Assembly: GCA_963932465.1 (NCBI GenBank)
Contig: OZ010786.1
Coordinates: forward strand, 441,738,619 to 441,802,618
Length of the DNA: 64,000 nt
Direction of reading: 5' to 3'
Source of the DNA: Maratus speciosus
Taxonomy: Eukaryota > Arthropoda > Arachnida > Araneae > Salticidae
The notes under the pieces: model-generated
The model's input: only the letters and a program-made list of their open reading frames with translations
Told to the model about the DNA's origin: nothing
Databases searched by the model: none
Part shown: positions 34,247 to 45,110 of the stretch, in pieces
Layout of the letters: every line of letters starts with the position of its first letter
Numbering within the stretch: position 1 is the first letter of the stretch
Position numbers and translations under genes: made by a program

Positions 34247-34554
34247 GTATTTTTGGTACTACTTAGTTATCCCGTCGAACAAAAATCTAATACCAAACTA
34301 TAAGATTATATGCCAATAATGGTTGATAAATGTCACATTCACTTGACTTTAAGCAAGTTAACCGCCTTTACGTCATCAAGTGATTTTTATTTCGACGTTT
34401 TATTTGTATATTTATTAATGTTATACTATTTTCTTTGTTCTTTCGTTATTTTAAATAAAAATTATTTCAATTTGTGTAATTTGGCGAGTGGTTTGGCGAT
34501 TTATATAATTTGGCGAAATGGGTCGATGGAATAACTAAGTAGTACCGTATTTTT
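34247..34554. mobile_element. 292-bp element with exact 8-bp target duplication
   Basis: GTATTTTT at 34247-34254 is repeated at 34547-34554. The element 34255-34546 starts GGTACTACTTAGTTATCCCG and ends with the inverse of GGTACTACTTAGTTATTCCA. The interior is A+T-rich with TTTGGCGA words near the right end. An 8-bp duplication is compatible with hAT, but the GGTACTAC terminus is not the usual CAG type, so the superfamily is open. Confidence 0.85.
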
Positions 34555-35280
34555 AATTATTTTCTATTATTTTTCATTTTTAAAGAAAAATAACAAAAAA
34601 ATAATTAACTATGGTACAAAACAATTTATGTAATTTAAAAAAAGGAAATAAAGTAAATAAACACTTATTATTAAATAAACAACAATAGCCGGGTTACCAT
34701 GTCAACCAAAATAATGCCATTTTGGCGCCAATTAGGTACCCCGGTGCGTATATGACATATGTGCTTAATATTTTTCTTTACATTTCGTTTAAAAAAAATA
34801 AAGAAGTGAAAGCCATTTATTTTAAATGTTTCTGTTTGTATTAAATAAAATGATAATGAAATACAAATTGAATTATGAATAAAAGTAACATGATACATTT
34901 TTTAGCATACATTTAAGGGAGCCCAAACTTCTCGCCAAATTAGTTTAAAATAGTAACCTTTTCTAAAATCTCAAAAAAAAAAAGATTTTTTTTTTTTTTG
35001 ATTAAAATTTGAGTTGCCATCATTAGAAAAATGTACATAAAATTAGAAAAAAATTAATATTTCGAAAACTAATTCGAATTTAAAAATTCTAATACCAGTT
35101 TTGAAATCTGCGGATTAACATTGATTTTTGTTGTTAATTTCATCGCAAAGTATTCCATATTTTAGGAGAAATCGCCGTGAAACATAATCAGTTGTTTAAT
35201 CAGTCGATTCAAAGAATCGTTACATTTCAGACGTTTCATATATTCGTTTCATATATTCGTTTCATTAGGATTTTATATAT
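34555..35280. other. A+T-rich intergenic, no gene seen
   Basis: Includes a T run near 34986-34999 and three tandem TTTCATATATTCG words near 35225-35265. No gene. Confidence 0.5.
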
Positions 35281-35470
35281 ATAGGGTAGATATATATACA
35301 GTAGTATACATGTATATACAATATATATTTATGTATATACATATATTCTATATATACAATACATGTAATATACTGTACATGTTGTGTATATATATATTAT
35401 ATATATATGTAATTTGCACTGTAATAATATATGTAATTACAAGTACGTAATAATATATATATGTACTATA
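35281..35470. repeat. TA-rich low-complexity tract
   Basis: Interleaved TATATA and ATGTATATACA words. It is the likely microsatellite into which CTAGC-type elements inserted within the pogo/Tigger remnant. Confidence 0.8.
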
Positions 35471-35950
35471 ATTATAACAAAATAATATTATAAATAATAC
35501 TTTGCGATTTAACGGACTTTCGATTTAACGGACACATCTTAGTCCCAATTAGTCGAAGTCGAGGGTATACTGTACATGTTTTCCCCCTCGATTTTTCAGT
35601 ATTTACATCAGTCTCAAGAAAAGGCGAAATGAGATCAAATTAATATTGATATTGAGATCAAATTATTTTTTTTATCAGTTATCAAATAGCAGGATCTGAA
35701 AAGTAATTAAATGTGGAAAATAATTTTAAAAATCAAAATAAAATAAGAAAATGATTGTGATTTGTTCTTCGCCAGTATGTTAGTAAAAATCTGCTATAGT
35801 TCTGAAAGCAATTAATTAGAAATCTTCTTTATAAAGGAGTTAAAAATTGAGATTTGTTTCTCTTGAAAGAGTGAAATGTATTCTGAAAAAAGTGTTTCTA
35901 ATTCTTTAATACAAATGTGAATTCGAAATTGGAAAAATGCGCCACCAGTT

Positions 35951-36098
35951 ATAGCTGACAACTCTTCCGCTTTTTAATACTACAAAAATTTAATAGCAAT
36001 TTTTACCTTTTTAAATCATCGTAATCTAACGATTAAATATAGCATAAATTTCTATTAAATTTTCGTGGTACTAAAAAGCGCCAGATGTTGGCAGCTAT
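35951..36098. repeat. 148-bp inverted-repeat element
   Basis: ATAGCTGACAACTCTTCCGC pairs with GCGCCAGATGTTGGCAGCTA. Arms continue through TTTTTAATACTAC and AATTTAATAG. The terminus ATAGCTGMCA also opens the larger inverted repeat at 38.79 and 42.33 kb, which suggests related ends. Confidence 0.7.
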
Positions 36099-36104
36099 GC
36101 ACAA

Positions 36105-37798
36105 GTAATAAAACTGCGAAAGCGATCAATTAAACGAAGATAAAGTAAACGAAAAAACTAGCTCTAAAATACTGATATATTAAAAAAAAAGATTTTTTAA
36201 TAATTATTAGGTTTAATAAAAGTTAAACTTCTTTGTAATTGTAATTACATTCTTCGATATTTCAAACTGTCCCGGTGTTCTAGTTCATTTTGGTTATCAC
36301 TTATACCTCCTTTTGTATATGTGTGACTATGTTTTATTTCCCTCGCGCGTTCTTTATGACTCTCCGTTGCATCGATAATTTTAACACTTGGCCTGTTTAT
36401 CGTTCCTCTTTCCCTATTTACATCAAAGAATTAAAAACAGTGGCGAACGTATTTGCAGAAGATGTTTCAATCTTCGCAGAGTAACTATTCAATAGTTGCG
36501 TGGTCACTTAAATTGTTTAATACCATTGTTTCAGAATGGCAAACTTCGGCTTATTTACTCACAAGTTTCTGTCAATAAATAAAGCTAATATGTCTTTGGG
36601 GGGAAAAAAGTGGTATTCAAACTTCGGGAGACTTAGAATTTATGCTATCCTTTCGTTACCAGTTTGGCCTGGAATTTTAAAGCGAAGTTTCAAATTCGTA
36701 TCAGAACAATCGAAAGCAGAACTTTTACTTTAAGTGATAGCCAAGTGTGGCTTATTAAATAAAGCATAAAAAATCTATTCCTTTTATCTGGTATGAATTT
36801 AAACTTCTGATTAATTTTGGAGGCCAAACTAGCAACCCTATCAGCTACCAGTAAGATGATGAAGAGAACCTCTTATTAATTGCGTTCAAAACACTATAGT
36901 TTTCACTCACTTTAAAAAGAAAAGGATGTTTTTCTATATAACTTTCACTTTCAATAAATTCGACTATTTTCTATAAGTTAGATTTAACGCTTTAATTTGC
37001 AATATGCGCAGTATAATAATAAATGATGATACCACATTTATATATTTTTTACAATACGCTATAAAATAGATTATAAAACTGAAATACCTTAGTGAAACTT
37101 TATATTTTAATAGAAATCATAAATATATTTTATAACCTTTTTCTTTTATCAAAACTCTTCTAATATTTTCCAGGCAATAAATTTTCTCAAATATATATAT
37201 ACGGAACTCACAAAAAAGCAATAAATATAATTATTTTGCTAAATGATGGGAAACCCCAGCCACATTTTCTTTTAAACAATTTCTTTTCTGTTTATTTTTT
37301 GCATAAAATTTTCATTATAAAACTCATTAAAAAGCTTTTAGGGTGTATTATTTTCTAGAAAATAGATAGTTACGCTGATGGAGTTTCGCATTTTATTCCC
37401 ATAAAAATCAATGTACCGATTCTATTTTAAATATTATTTTTAGTATTTTCAAACAATAAATTGAGGTACTTTGAAGCAGATTCCAGTTTCGATTTAATGT
37501 TTCCTGCTTTTTAGTTCGTTTATAATGAAAAATGCAGTGTTTATGCCGTAATTCAATAAAAAATTAAATACTTTTTATTTTTTATTAAGCCTGAAAGTTG
37601 TTTCAATAAAAATAAGTATTGAAACTATAAGAATATATTTTTCAAACTCTTTCAAAGTATTTTTATTTAAAAATCATATTATTTTTATTCAAAAGTTTAT
37701 TATGCTTATAAGTCCTCCATGTTTTCATACCTTTTGGTGCAGGAAAACACAATGGTAAACTAAAGTCAGGTTTTCAGGTGTTTTCCACCAAGATATGA
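36105..37798. other. A+T-rich intergenic, no gene seen
   Basis: Short frames at 36290-36484 and 36536-36733 have no recognisable motif or exon context. No terminal repeats were found. Confidence 0.45.
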
Positions 37799-38003
37799 CT
37801 TGGCAGCAGTGTTGCCAAATTGGGGATTTTTTAAATTCAGATTTTTTGATTGTCACCACTTTTTTAAAATAGTATAATTCGCCTTATTTTTCAGAATTTT
37901 TAATCTATTTTTATATAGGCCGAATATTTCTATTTCAAAAAAGCGGTGACAATCAACAATCTGGGGACAAAAAAGTCCCCAATCTGGCAACACTGCTTGG
38001 CAG
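37799..38003. mobile_element. Small hAT-type element (family B, copy 2) with 8-bp duplication
   Basis: CTTGGCAG at 37799-37806 is repeated exactly at 37996-38003. The element 37807-37995 runs from CAGTGTTGCCAAATTGGGGA to the inverse TCCCCAATCTGGCAACACTG. Arms include TTGTCACCACTTTTTTAAAA and TTTCAAAAAAGCGGTGACAA. Same family as 10578-10766. At 189 bp it has no coding capacity. Confidence 0.93.
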
Positions 38004-38015
38004 ACCGATTGTGTT

Positions 38016-38234
38016 TTAACCCTTTCAGGGGCAAGGTAATTATATTTGCAAACTGTTGAAATAATTGAATAACACCAGTATTTACAAGAAAATTTATTTG
38101 TAAAGAAGTAAAGGTATATTTTCGCTTATTTAATAAAGGTGAAGTTTTCATTCAAAAAATCTGGTGCCAATGTGGCAATAAGGGATTAAAATTATTTGAT
38201 GCCGTGACGGCATCGCCGCCCCTTAAGGGGTTAA
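38016..38234. mobile_element. TTAA-bounded element (family C, copy)
   Basis: TTAA at 38016-38019 and 38231-38234. Ends CCCTTTCAGGGGCAAGGTAA and, inverted, CCCCTTAAGGGGCGGCGATG. The right arm has an extra GCCGTGACGGC palindrome. A further AAAGGGTTAA at 38319-38328 suggests a second TTAA element abuts it, sharing ATCCGTGAACTCGATG with 49450-49466. Confidence 0.7.
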
Positions 38235-38464
38235 TATGCGAATCAAGATTTAACTAATACTAGAATTTCATCCGTGAACTCGATGAGTTGACTGTGTGTG
38301 CTGCCGGCGTCCGGTCTAAAAGGGTTAATATAAGGTTTTAAATGTTTGAAAAGAAACAGAACATTTTAGTCATCTTTCTATATCTAAATGATATTCTTTG
38401 AATGTTCATTAAATAGCTTTTTAAATATGAAAATTGGTAAAAACCACAAAAATATTATTAAATA

Positions 38465-38769
38465 CAGGGTGACCATAAAAGAATGTCCAAGTTTCAATGG
38501 TATATCACAACAATTTAATTTAGACTATTTACAACAAATCACACAGCAAATTGAAAATAAACTAACCTAGTTGTACATTCAAATATTCAATAGGTGCGCC
38601 TTTAGTTATACGGCACACATCCAGCCTAAAGTCCAATTCTTCCCACACTTCGGTTAACAAGTCCGGAGTAATGGAACTAATAGCCTCTTCAATTATGTGT
38701 CTCAACTCTGGAAAATCATTAGGTAACAGCGGAACGGAGACACTATCTTTTATAAAGCTCCAAATGAAA
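38465..38769 (-). pseudogene. Mariner transposase 3' fragment
   Basis: The terminus CAGGGTGACCATAAAAGAAT follows TA at 38463-38464. On the minus strand, 66 codons end at a stop (38572-38574). They read WSFIKDSVSVPLLP, then ITPDLLTEVWEELDFRLDVC and RITKGAPIEYL. This is the C-terminal text of the same broad mariner group as the gene at 22.4-22.8 kb (there WREINYRLDILRATKGAH). The fragment stops in an A-rich tract at 38767-38787, and everything upstream including all catalytic residues is missing. Confidence 0.85.
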
Positions 38770-39519
38770 AAAAAAGAAAAAAAAAAGACGTATGACTAAC
38801 ATAGCTGCCAAATTTTACGATACCACTAAAATCTAACAGAGATTTTCCCTTAATTTAATCATGAGAAAAAAATTATATTGCCTTGATTAGTGCTTTTTTT
38901 ATGTAAGCAACCTTTTTGCCTTCCTCTACCGCTTTTCTTGCCCAAGCTTGGTGATTGTAATCATGAACTATTGAACTCTAATTTTTTCTTGACATTTTTT
39001 ACTCTTTTTTATAGCAGTTCTTGTAACTGCAGTTATACCTATATTAGTCGTTGAGCCAGGGGCTCGTGTGGTTTCATGTCAGCGGACTTGGTAAACTATA
39101 TATTTTTGGATTCTCCGCAACAACAGCACCTCATTTATCCATGATACTTTCGAAACCAGGGTAGCTTATGGGCGCCATATTGGAAAATGGCCGCCGTCGT
39201 TGAGTCAGGGGTTCGAGTGGTTTCATGTCAGCGGACTTGGTAAATCACACATTTTTGGATTCATCATAACATCAGAATGACATTTATCCATGATACATTT
39301 AAAAACAGAGTAGCTAATGGACGCCATATTGGGAAATGGCCGCCGATAAACAGGGTGATTGAAAGACTTTCTTGGTTTTGCATGCTATTAAATGAATTGA
39401 GCGATTGAAGAGACAATAAGTAAACACATGAAGGTGTGAAAAGGTACAACGAAGTTAAGTCAAAGACCTGCCACAGTCGAAAGATATTTTTGATATCAGG
39501 GCAGCATTTCTTCACTTGA

Positions 39520-41334
39520 TTCGTGAAAGAACCAAAATTAGTTCTACATTCAGATCTGTCTTATAGCAGGATCCAAAAAAACGAACGTGATATCTCATAT
39601 TTACAGAACATGATTACCAATGAATGGATAAATCTAGACATGGTAATAGCATCAACTGGAGCAATGACAAATCTAGAAATTGTCGAAGACATGGTCAAAG
39701 CTCATAAGATGTGTGAAGAAGCTTACCAAACTTTCAAGAGAGAATATCTGTCTGAAGACTCAAAGCCAGACGGGTTTTTCAAACCTCCAAAGATAAAGAA
39801 GCTAAAGACATTTTCTGACTTTAAAAAGAAACAGAATGTAAAATTTAATAAATCAGAGTATGTTGCCTAGGCGGTAAGAAATCTGTTTGCTTAGATGACA
39901 ATCATTGCAGAGCGAAGAAATTTCGGTATGAGAACTGTCTTTTCCTACCACCTAGGGCCTCTTCCATAGCCCTTAGCAACACTTGATGGTTTAATTCGAA
40001 AAACTGGAAAATCAAACTGATGGATGTTATGACAAAATTGCGACTGCTGAAAGAATGCAAATGATGGTGTTGTTAATATCATTGACGGAATGTGCTTTGT
40101 TCAAAGCTAACGCAGGAACGACAATTATTTGGACAACTAGCAAAGAATCTGTTTTCTAAAATAATACAAGATTTTACATCCTCTCAAAGAATAGATGTTT
40201 TATTTGATACATACAGGCAGGTGCCAATATAAAGAAATGAACGAAAAATATGAACTCATTGGTAATGCTATAAAGATCATATACTCCTGGACACCCAGTA
40301 CGAAAATGGAAGCAGTTTCTGTCCGATGAGGAGAACAAGAAAGAACTTAAACATTTCATTTCTCAAGAATGACAAAATGAACATTATCTGAAATAGTTGA
40401 TTACACGAATTATGTACGTTATCTACGGAGAAAATGCTATACATTCACGAAATAACTAGTTAAAGAATACACTAAATTGACCTGCTTCCAAGAAGAGGTT
40501 ACACCCGACTTTTATTTTGCGCACACCATGGCTTTAGCGTCTGGATTTAGAAACATTATTATTATCTCTATAGATACTGATGTGGCAGTTACAACTGTTT
40601 TTTTAGAAAACGATTTGAAGAACTAGAAAGGGTTAATATTTCTAAAATGTGAATTCAATGACAAGGTAAAGGAAAGTACTGCAACTTGAGTGAAATGCAT
40701 GGACTTTTATGTAAAGCGGTATGTAATGCATTAACTGTCGAATGCGATACAGTAAGTGCCTTTGCAAGTAAGGTAAAATGGTGATTCAGAACACTGAATT
40801 TCGAAATGCGCTTAAGGCGCTGTCAGAGGAAACAAAGAAACAGCTTGAGCCGTAAATTTGCCATCTCTATTATGAAATCACAAATACTCAGATATCAATG
40901 AATTGCGCTATATTCTATATATTTTGGCTGTTAAAAAGGAGTCTGTGGAATTGCATCGCCTTCTTCCATGCAGAAATAACACTCTACCTATAGGTAATGC
41001 GATCTAATTACCACGGTGTTGTTTGGATGAAGTGCATACAGGCTGATCCTGATCTTACATAGCCAGATAAATATAAGTTGGATTTTTGGAACAGATAGTG
41101 AAGGAAAAGGCTATCTAGAGATCCAGTGGAATGACAGTTCTCCTGCTCCTGAAGCTATTTTGGAACTGATGTCATGTTCTTGTTCAAGAGGATGTGTCTC
41201 ACCATCATATGCATATATTTTAATAACCTCAGATATACAAGCATATCCAAAATATAGAACTGATCTATGACGATGGAAGTTATTTGGACACGGGAATGTC
41301 AACTGATGATGATGACAGCTGTGAAGAAGACTAA
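39520..41334 (+). pseudogene. Decayed orphan-family gene with DTDV motif and Cys-rich tail
   Basis: Sense text continues across several frame changes and stops. It reads in order: ISYLQNMITNEWINLDMVIA and STGAMTNLEIVEDM (to 39670); FFKPPKIKKLKTFSDFKKK (39774-39830); RTVFSYHLGPLP (~39930); NIIDGMCFVQS (~40070); FGQLAKNLFSKII, then SSQRIDVLFDTYRQV (~40125-40210). Later come PGHPVRKWKQFLSDEENKK (~40285-40345), AHTMALASGFRNIIIISIDT then DVAVT (~40523-40597), EIQWNDSSPAPEAILELMSC then SCSRGC (~41118-41202), and an acidic tail ending in DDDDSCEED at 41334. From memory this order matches a multicopy invertebrate protein family often labelled CXC-domain (tesmin/TSO1-like). I do not know its biochemical role. 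It sits inside TA-flanked inverted repeats, so it is probably element-borne. Confidence 0.75.
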
Positions 41335-41349
41335 GAGTTCTCTTATTTA

Positions 41350-41550
41350 TTAATCCGTTCGGGACCAGCATCTTTCACATGAATATTAATCGTTTGACAC
41401 CCCTTTTTGTCAAACAATTAAATTTAGCTTAGCAATCAAGAAAATAACTTAAATAAATAAAGAAATTTTTACTTTTCTTTTTTATTGGTATCAAAAACAA
41501 GCGATGTAAACACGTTTCCGAAGGTGCACCCGTGGTCCCGAAGGGGTTAA
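41350..41550. mobile_element. TTAA-bounded element (family C-like)
   Basis: TTAA at 41350-41353 and 41547-41550. Ends TCCGTTCGGGACCA and, inverted, CCCCTTCGGGACCA match over 10 of the last 14 bases. The interior is A+T-rich and noncoding. Confidence 0.8.
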
Positions 41551-42347
41551 TTCTTAACAGACTAAGTACAATAGTTTCACCAGTATTAAATTTTTCTTGA
41601 ATTGCTGTGTTTTACCATATGAAAATAATATGCATTAAAATGTGAAACAAGATGTTTATCCCAGTGAAAATGTTAATAAACAGAACGTTAAATGTAAAGA
41701 TAAGCATCATATTAAAATAAAGTCTTAATAAATATATAATTTGTATAACGTTTTATGTTTAACAATATTTGTTCTTTCCATTTTTTCATTGAAATCTCTT
41801 TAATTATGTGATACTGGCAAAAAAACCATATGTATCTGTGTGCGATAGATGGCGCTCATGTTTTCAATATGGCGTCTATAAGCTACCACAAATTTCATAG
41901 TATCATCATAAAATGAACTCCTTGGATCATTGTGAATCCAAAAAGGTATATATCATCAAGTCCTCAGAGATGAAACCAAAATCACTAATTTTGGCTACTG
42001 GCTCAACGACTATATCTTAATATAAATCAATCTTACTTTTCAAGTTTTTAAACTTAATTTAACTTCTATTTTCCCTTAATTATTAAAGCACTTATGCTAT
42101 TAACTATCATTAATTTTCCTAATTTTAGTAGTTGTAAACAACTATACCTTTATTTTTTTCCAATGGCTCATAAAAATGTAAGACATCATATTCTTCAGCC
42201 TGGGTGTTAAGTTGCCTGGCAACTAGGTAACCCCTCAACGTTGCTTCACTGTTCAGCACTGACCATTAAATAGGACAATATTTAGTATGAAATTTTAGTG
42301 GTAAGACAAAAGCGTAAAAGATGGCAGCTATGGTCTAACGTCTTTTT

Positions 42348-44370
42348 AATATTTAGCCCAGCAATGACGCTATACGCTCAGGATTAACCATTTTGCGTAT
42401 GTGGTACTGCAAGCGACTAAATAACAAAGCAATTCTCGCGCATGCGCATATCTAAAACTATTTGAGTTCAAGGTTAGTTGGGGTCCTGGAATTACCAGAC
42501 CAGGAAATTCTTCGGTATCGGTATTTTCTTATAGAAAAAACTCAATTTTAAAAAGGCGAAATTTCGCGCGTTTGAACTAGATTTATTTTTTAAAAAAATA
42601 ATACTGATATTGTACCTGGAAAATAACAGGGTCCGTACGAATTCTGGAGATACTCTTTATTTGTGACCTTAAATCCACTTTCTGCTACGCTTACAGTAGT
42701 TACCATTAAATTTTTATAACTAAGATATTTTTTTATGGACAACCTTTATATTATTTTAAAAACGGTAACTTTAGGTTAAAAAAACTGATTTTTAATATAG
42801 AAATTTTGTGTATGGCACCGTCCACTGCTACTCTTGTGACCATCAGGACAACTTTCCATATATATTTCCAATTCTTTTATTACAAAATATATTTAAGATA
42901 AATTTAATGCAACTTCTTAAAAATACATGTATTCTATTTTCATAAACCATATGCAATTTGTAACAAAAAACGTTTTACTTGTCTAGATAATAAATGAAAT
43001 TTTGTTACTCTTGTGACCACAAAAGAATGCAATTTTGAAAAATTGTGTTTGACGCAGAAATTCTGTGAATTATATGAGGCTTTAGAAATAAAATTTACAG
43101 AACTTAGCAGAGTAATTATATCTTTTTAAAAAGCATTAATCATTGAACTCATTTGATAACTCATGAATTAGTTACACTTGATTTTGCAAAATGCTAAGTA
43201 TTACTCTTGTGACGTTAGTCTTGTGACAGTTTGTCCATAGTGTAATTTCAGCAAAAATTCAGTTTAACTACTGAACAAAATAATTAAAATAAGTTTTAAA
43301 AAAATTATCCTCCATACAGAACAACTTTTAATGATGGTTTAGTTTTAAAATAACATAAAAGAATGTAAAAAATTCTAAAATTAATTATCACTATAACCGC
43401 ATAGCAACCTGGTACTTAACAGAATAAGTCATTGTCTGCATTATCAATAATATCACTTGCAATTTCTGCTGTATCATGATTTACTTAATGAAACAAAATT
43501 TCTTTGTACGAATTATGTTACTGTAAGGTTTGTAGTAAATAGTGTCATTTTTCATGGTTTTAACAAAATGTATTTGTTGAATGCCCTTCGCTGTTGGTAT
43601 TTTCTCTCAAAGTAATGGAACGTTATTGTTTTTTGTTTGTTTTTTTTGACAAAATAAGCAGTATATCTTAGAATTGCTGTTTTAGCACGCACTTCATTCC
43701 ACATATATCATTATACAACAACACAAAATAAATCTACAGCATCTATACCAGGGGTATTTGAAAAAAAAACGTATGCCCAATTAATTTAATTGAGAAATGC
43801 GTCTGATTCATTGCAGGCATATTTGCATAGTTATATTTTTGTTTAAAATGGAAAGCACAACCCTTATATAAAAAAGTAAAACAGGTACACTTTAGGAAAA
43901 TACAAATTCCCTTAAATGTGCTATGTTGAAATTTTACATACCAAAGCATTTACAAAAAAAAAATGATTATGAGTTACATTGTCTAATATAATAGCATAAG
44001 ATTTTACTTTATTGGGATCATACTAAATAGTGGCTAAAATACAGTCGCTTGTGGATTTGATCAGTAATGCAGTATTTCGTACCAAAATTTCGTCTTGGCA
44101 TAAAAAATGTACAGATTTCAGAAAATCCACTGACTATTCTTTGAAAAATAGTTATTTTTATAGCATTATGAAAATAATCCCTTGTACAAGTTTCAATGAA
44201 TGTGTGCAACAGAAATGGATTTAGTTGCTTTCGAAAATTTTGTAAACAATCAGAATTGGTTTGTTTAACTGTTACTTTTCCAAAACGTTTATCAATGTTT
44301 TGACAAAGTAACATTATTGGGAAGATGTTGATAAACGTTTTGTCAATAGCACAACGTTATCAACATTTTG
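42348..44370. repeat. A+T-rich tract with recurring TTACTCTTGTGAC motif
   Basis: The 13-base word TTACTCTTGTGAC (or one-base variants) occurs near 42832, 43009 and 43201, and again outside this tract near 45534 and 45692. The spacing within groups is 160-194 bp. Otherwise no gene or terminal repeat was seen. The motif may mark a diverged tandem-unit repeat surrounding the decayed gene at 44.4-45.1 kb. Confidence 0.5.
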
Positions 44371-45110
44371 CTATTTATAATAACTTATAAGAAGTTCTAT
44401 ATCATGGACTTCCGTTTCAAATAATTCGTCGATGTTATCTTCGGAAATTAGACATTCTGAACACTTCTTCCCACACACATTCTTCTTACATTCTAATGAT
44501 ATATCTCGGCAGACAAAGCCATTAAATCCATCACAGGAATGTTTAATGCATAAGATACACCAGTTACTACATTATGAATTGCTTCAATGTTTTCGTGACT
44601 GCGACAATTGAAGATATTCTGATGAGTAATTTTCGATTGTTTTGTGAAACTAGGATTTAAAGCTGCAAAGGAATCTCCAATTTTTCAATTTAGGAAAGCT
44701 TCTTTAAACAAAAAACGTATTCTCTTAGTATATGTCTCCTAGAATTGATGAAATTATGTGACCTTTTTCACTCATAACTAATGTAGAATTAGCACTTCTT
44801 CTCAAATTTTCATCGGCACAAAATTCTCCAAAGCTGTGGAGTTAGATATTTTCCGTTGCAGTATCTAAGGTTAGCTAGTTCTCTTCTTTTCCCTTTTCTT
44901 AATATTTCGATTCTCTTGCTGAAGCTTTTGTTGGCTCTAAGACTTTACTTCACTTTATCGTACTATATTTTGTTTTGTTTCTTTCTCACATCAACATATT
45001 AAATTTCATTCTTATTTTTTCTCTACAATTTTTGGCGCTTAGCAGAATATTCCTTGCTCTTTAAAACAATGTCGTGTATAAGAAGCAATATTAAAATCTT
45101 TCCTTTAAAA
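44371..45110 (-). pseudogene. Decayed Cys-rich gene of unknown family
   Basis: On the minus strand an open stretch at 44371-44571 reads WCILCIKHSCDGFNGFVCRD, then ECKKNVCGKKCSECLISED. This gives Cys spacing like a zinc-binding domain, and it ends at a stop at 44371-44373. One frame change upstream (44565-44684) reads IGDSFAALNPSFTKQSKITH, then NIFNCRSHENIEAIHNVV. Farther upstream are basic pieces such as RIEILRKGKRRELANLRYCN near 44875-44935 and KEYSAKRQKL near 45030-45060. The ordered, protein-like pieces across several breaks suggest a dead gene rather than chance. I cannot name the family. Confidence 0.45.

Larger units (their letters stand above)
28108..35574. mobile_element. Ends of a pogo/Tigger element enclosing later insertions
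   Basis: The left end CAGTAAACCCTCGATTTAAC starts at 28110, after TA. The right end closes at 35572 as the inverse of CAGTATACCCTCGACTTCGA, followed by TA. Both subtermini repeat CGATTTAACGGAC. Between them lie ~170 bp, the last 94 codons of a transposase, a 3' region, and then unrelated elements inserted in its TA-rich 3' part (28.77-35.3 kb). The original element was internally deleted. Most of the 7.5 kb is later material. Confidence 0.8.
39045..42012. mobile_element. TA-flanked ~3-kb element with ~160-bp inverted repeats and a decayed gene
   Basis: GTCGTTGAGCCAGGGGCTCG opens at 39047 after TA. The inverse GGCTCAACGAC closes at 42010 before TA. Inverted homology runs about 150-160 bp (TGGTTTCAT, GGACTTG, TTTTTGGATTC, GTAGCTTAT, GCGCCATATTG in order). 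The left repeat is tandemly doubled (39047-39195 and 39196-39352). Inside lie one decayed gene (39520-41334) and a TTAA element (41350-41550) placed 15 bp after its stop. Confidence 0.75.
38782..42347. mobile_element. Outer 3.6-kb inverted-repeat element
   Basis: The left text AGACGTATGACTAACATAGC, TGCCAAATTTTACG and ACCACTAAAAT is matched in inverse at 42291-42347. There the right-hand text reads AGACGTTAGACCATAGCTGC when inverted. About 55 bp pair well. The pair encloses the TA-bounded element at 39047-42010. It could be an older host element or the outer part of one compound element. Confidence 0.6.

Noticed and set aside
28108..35574. One intact 7.5-kb pogo/Tigger element
   Set aside because: Only the termini and ~94 terminal codons belong to it. 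The bulk is later insertions in its TA-rich 3' part.
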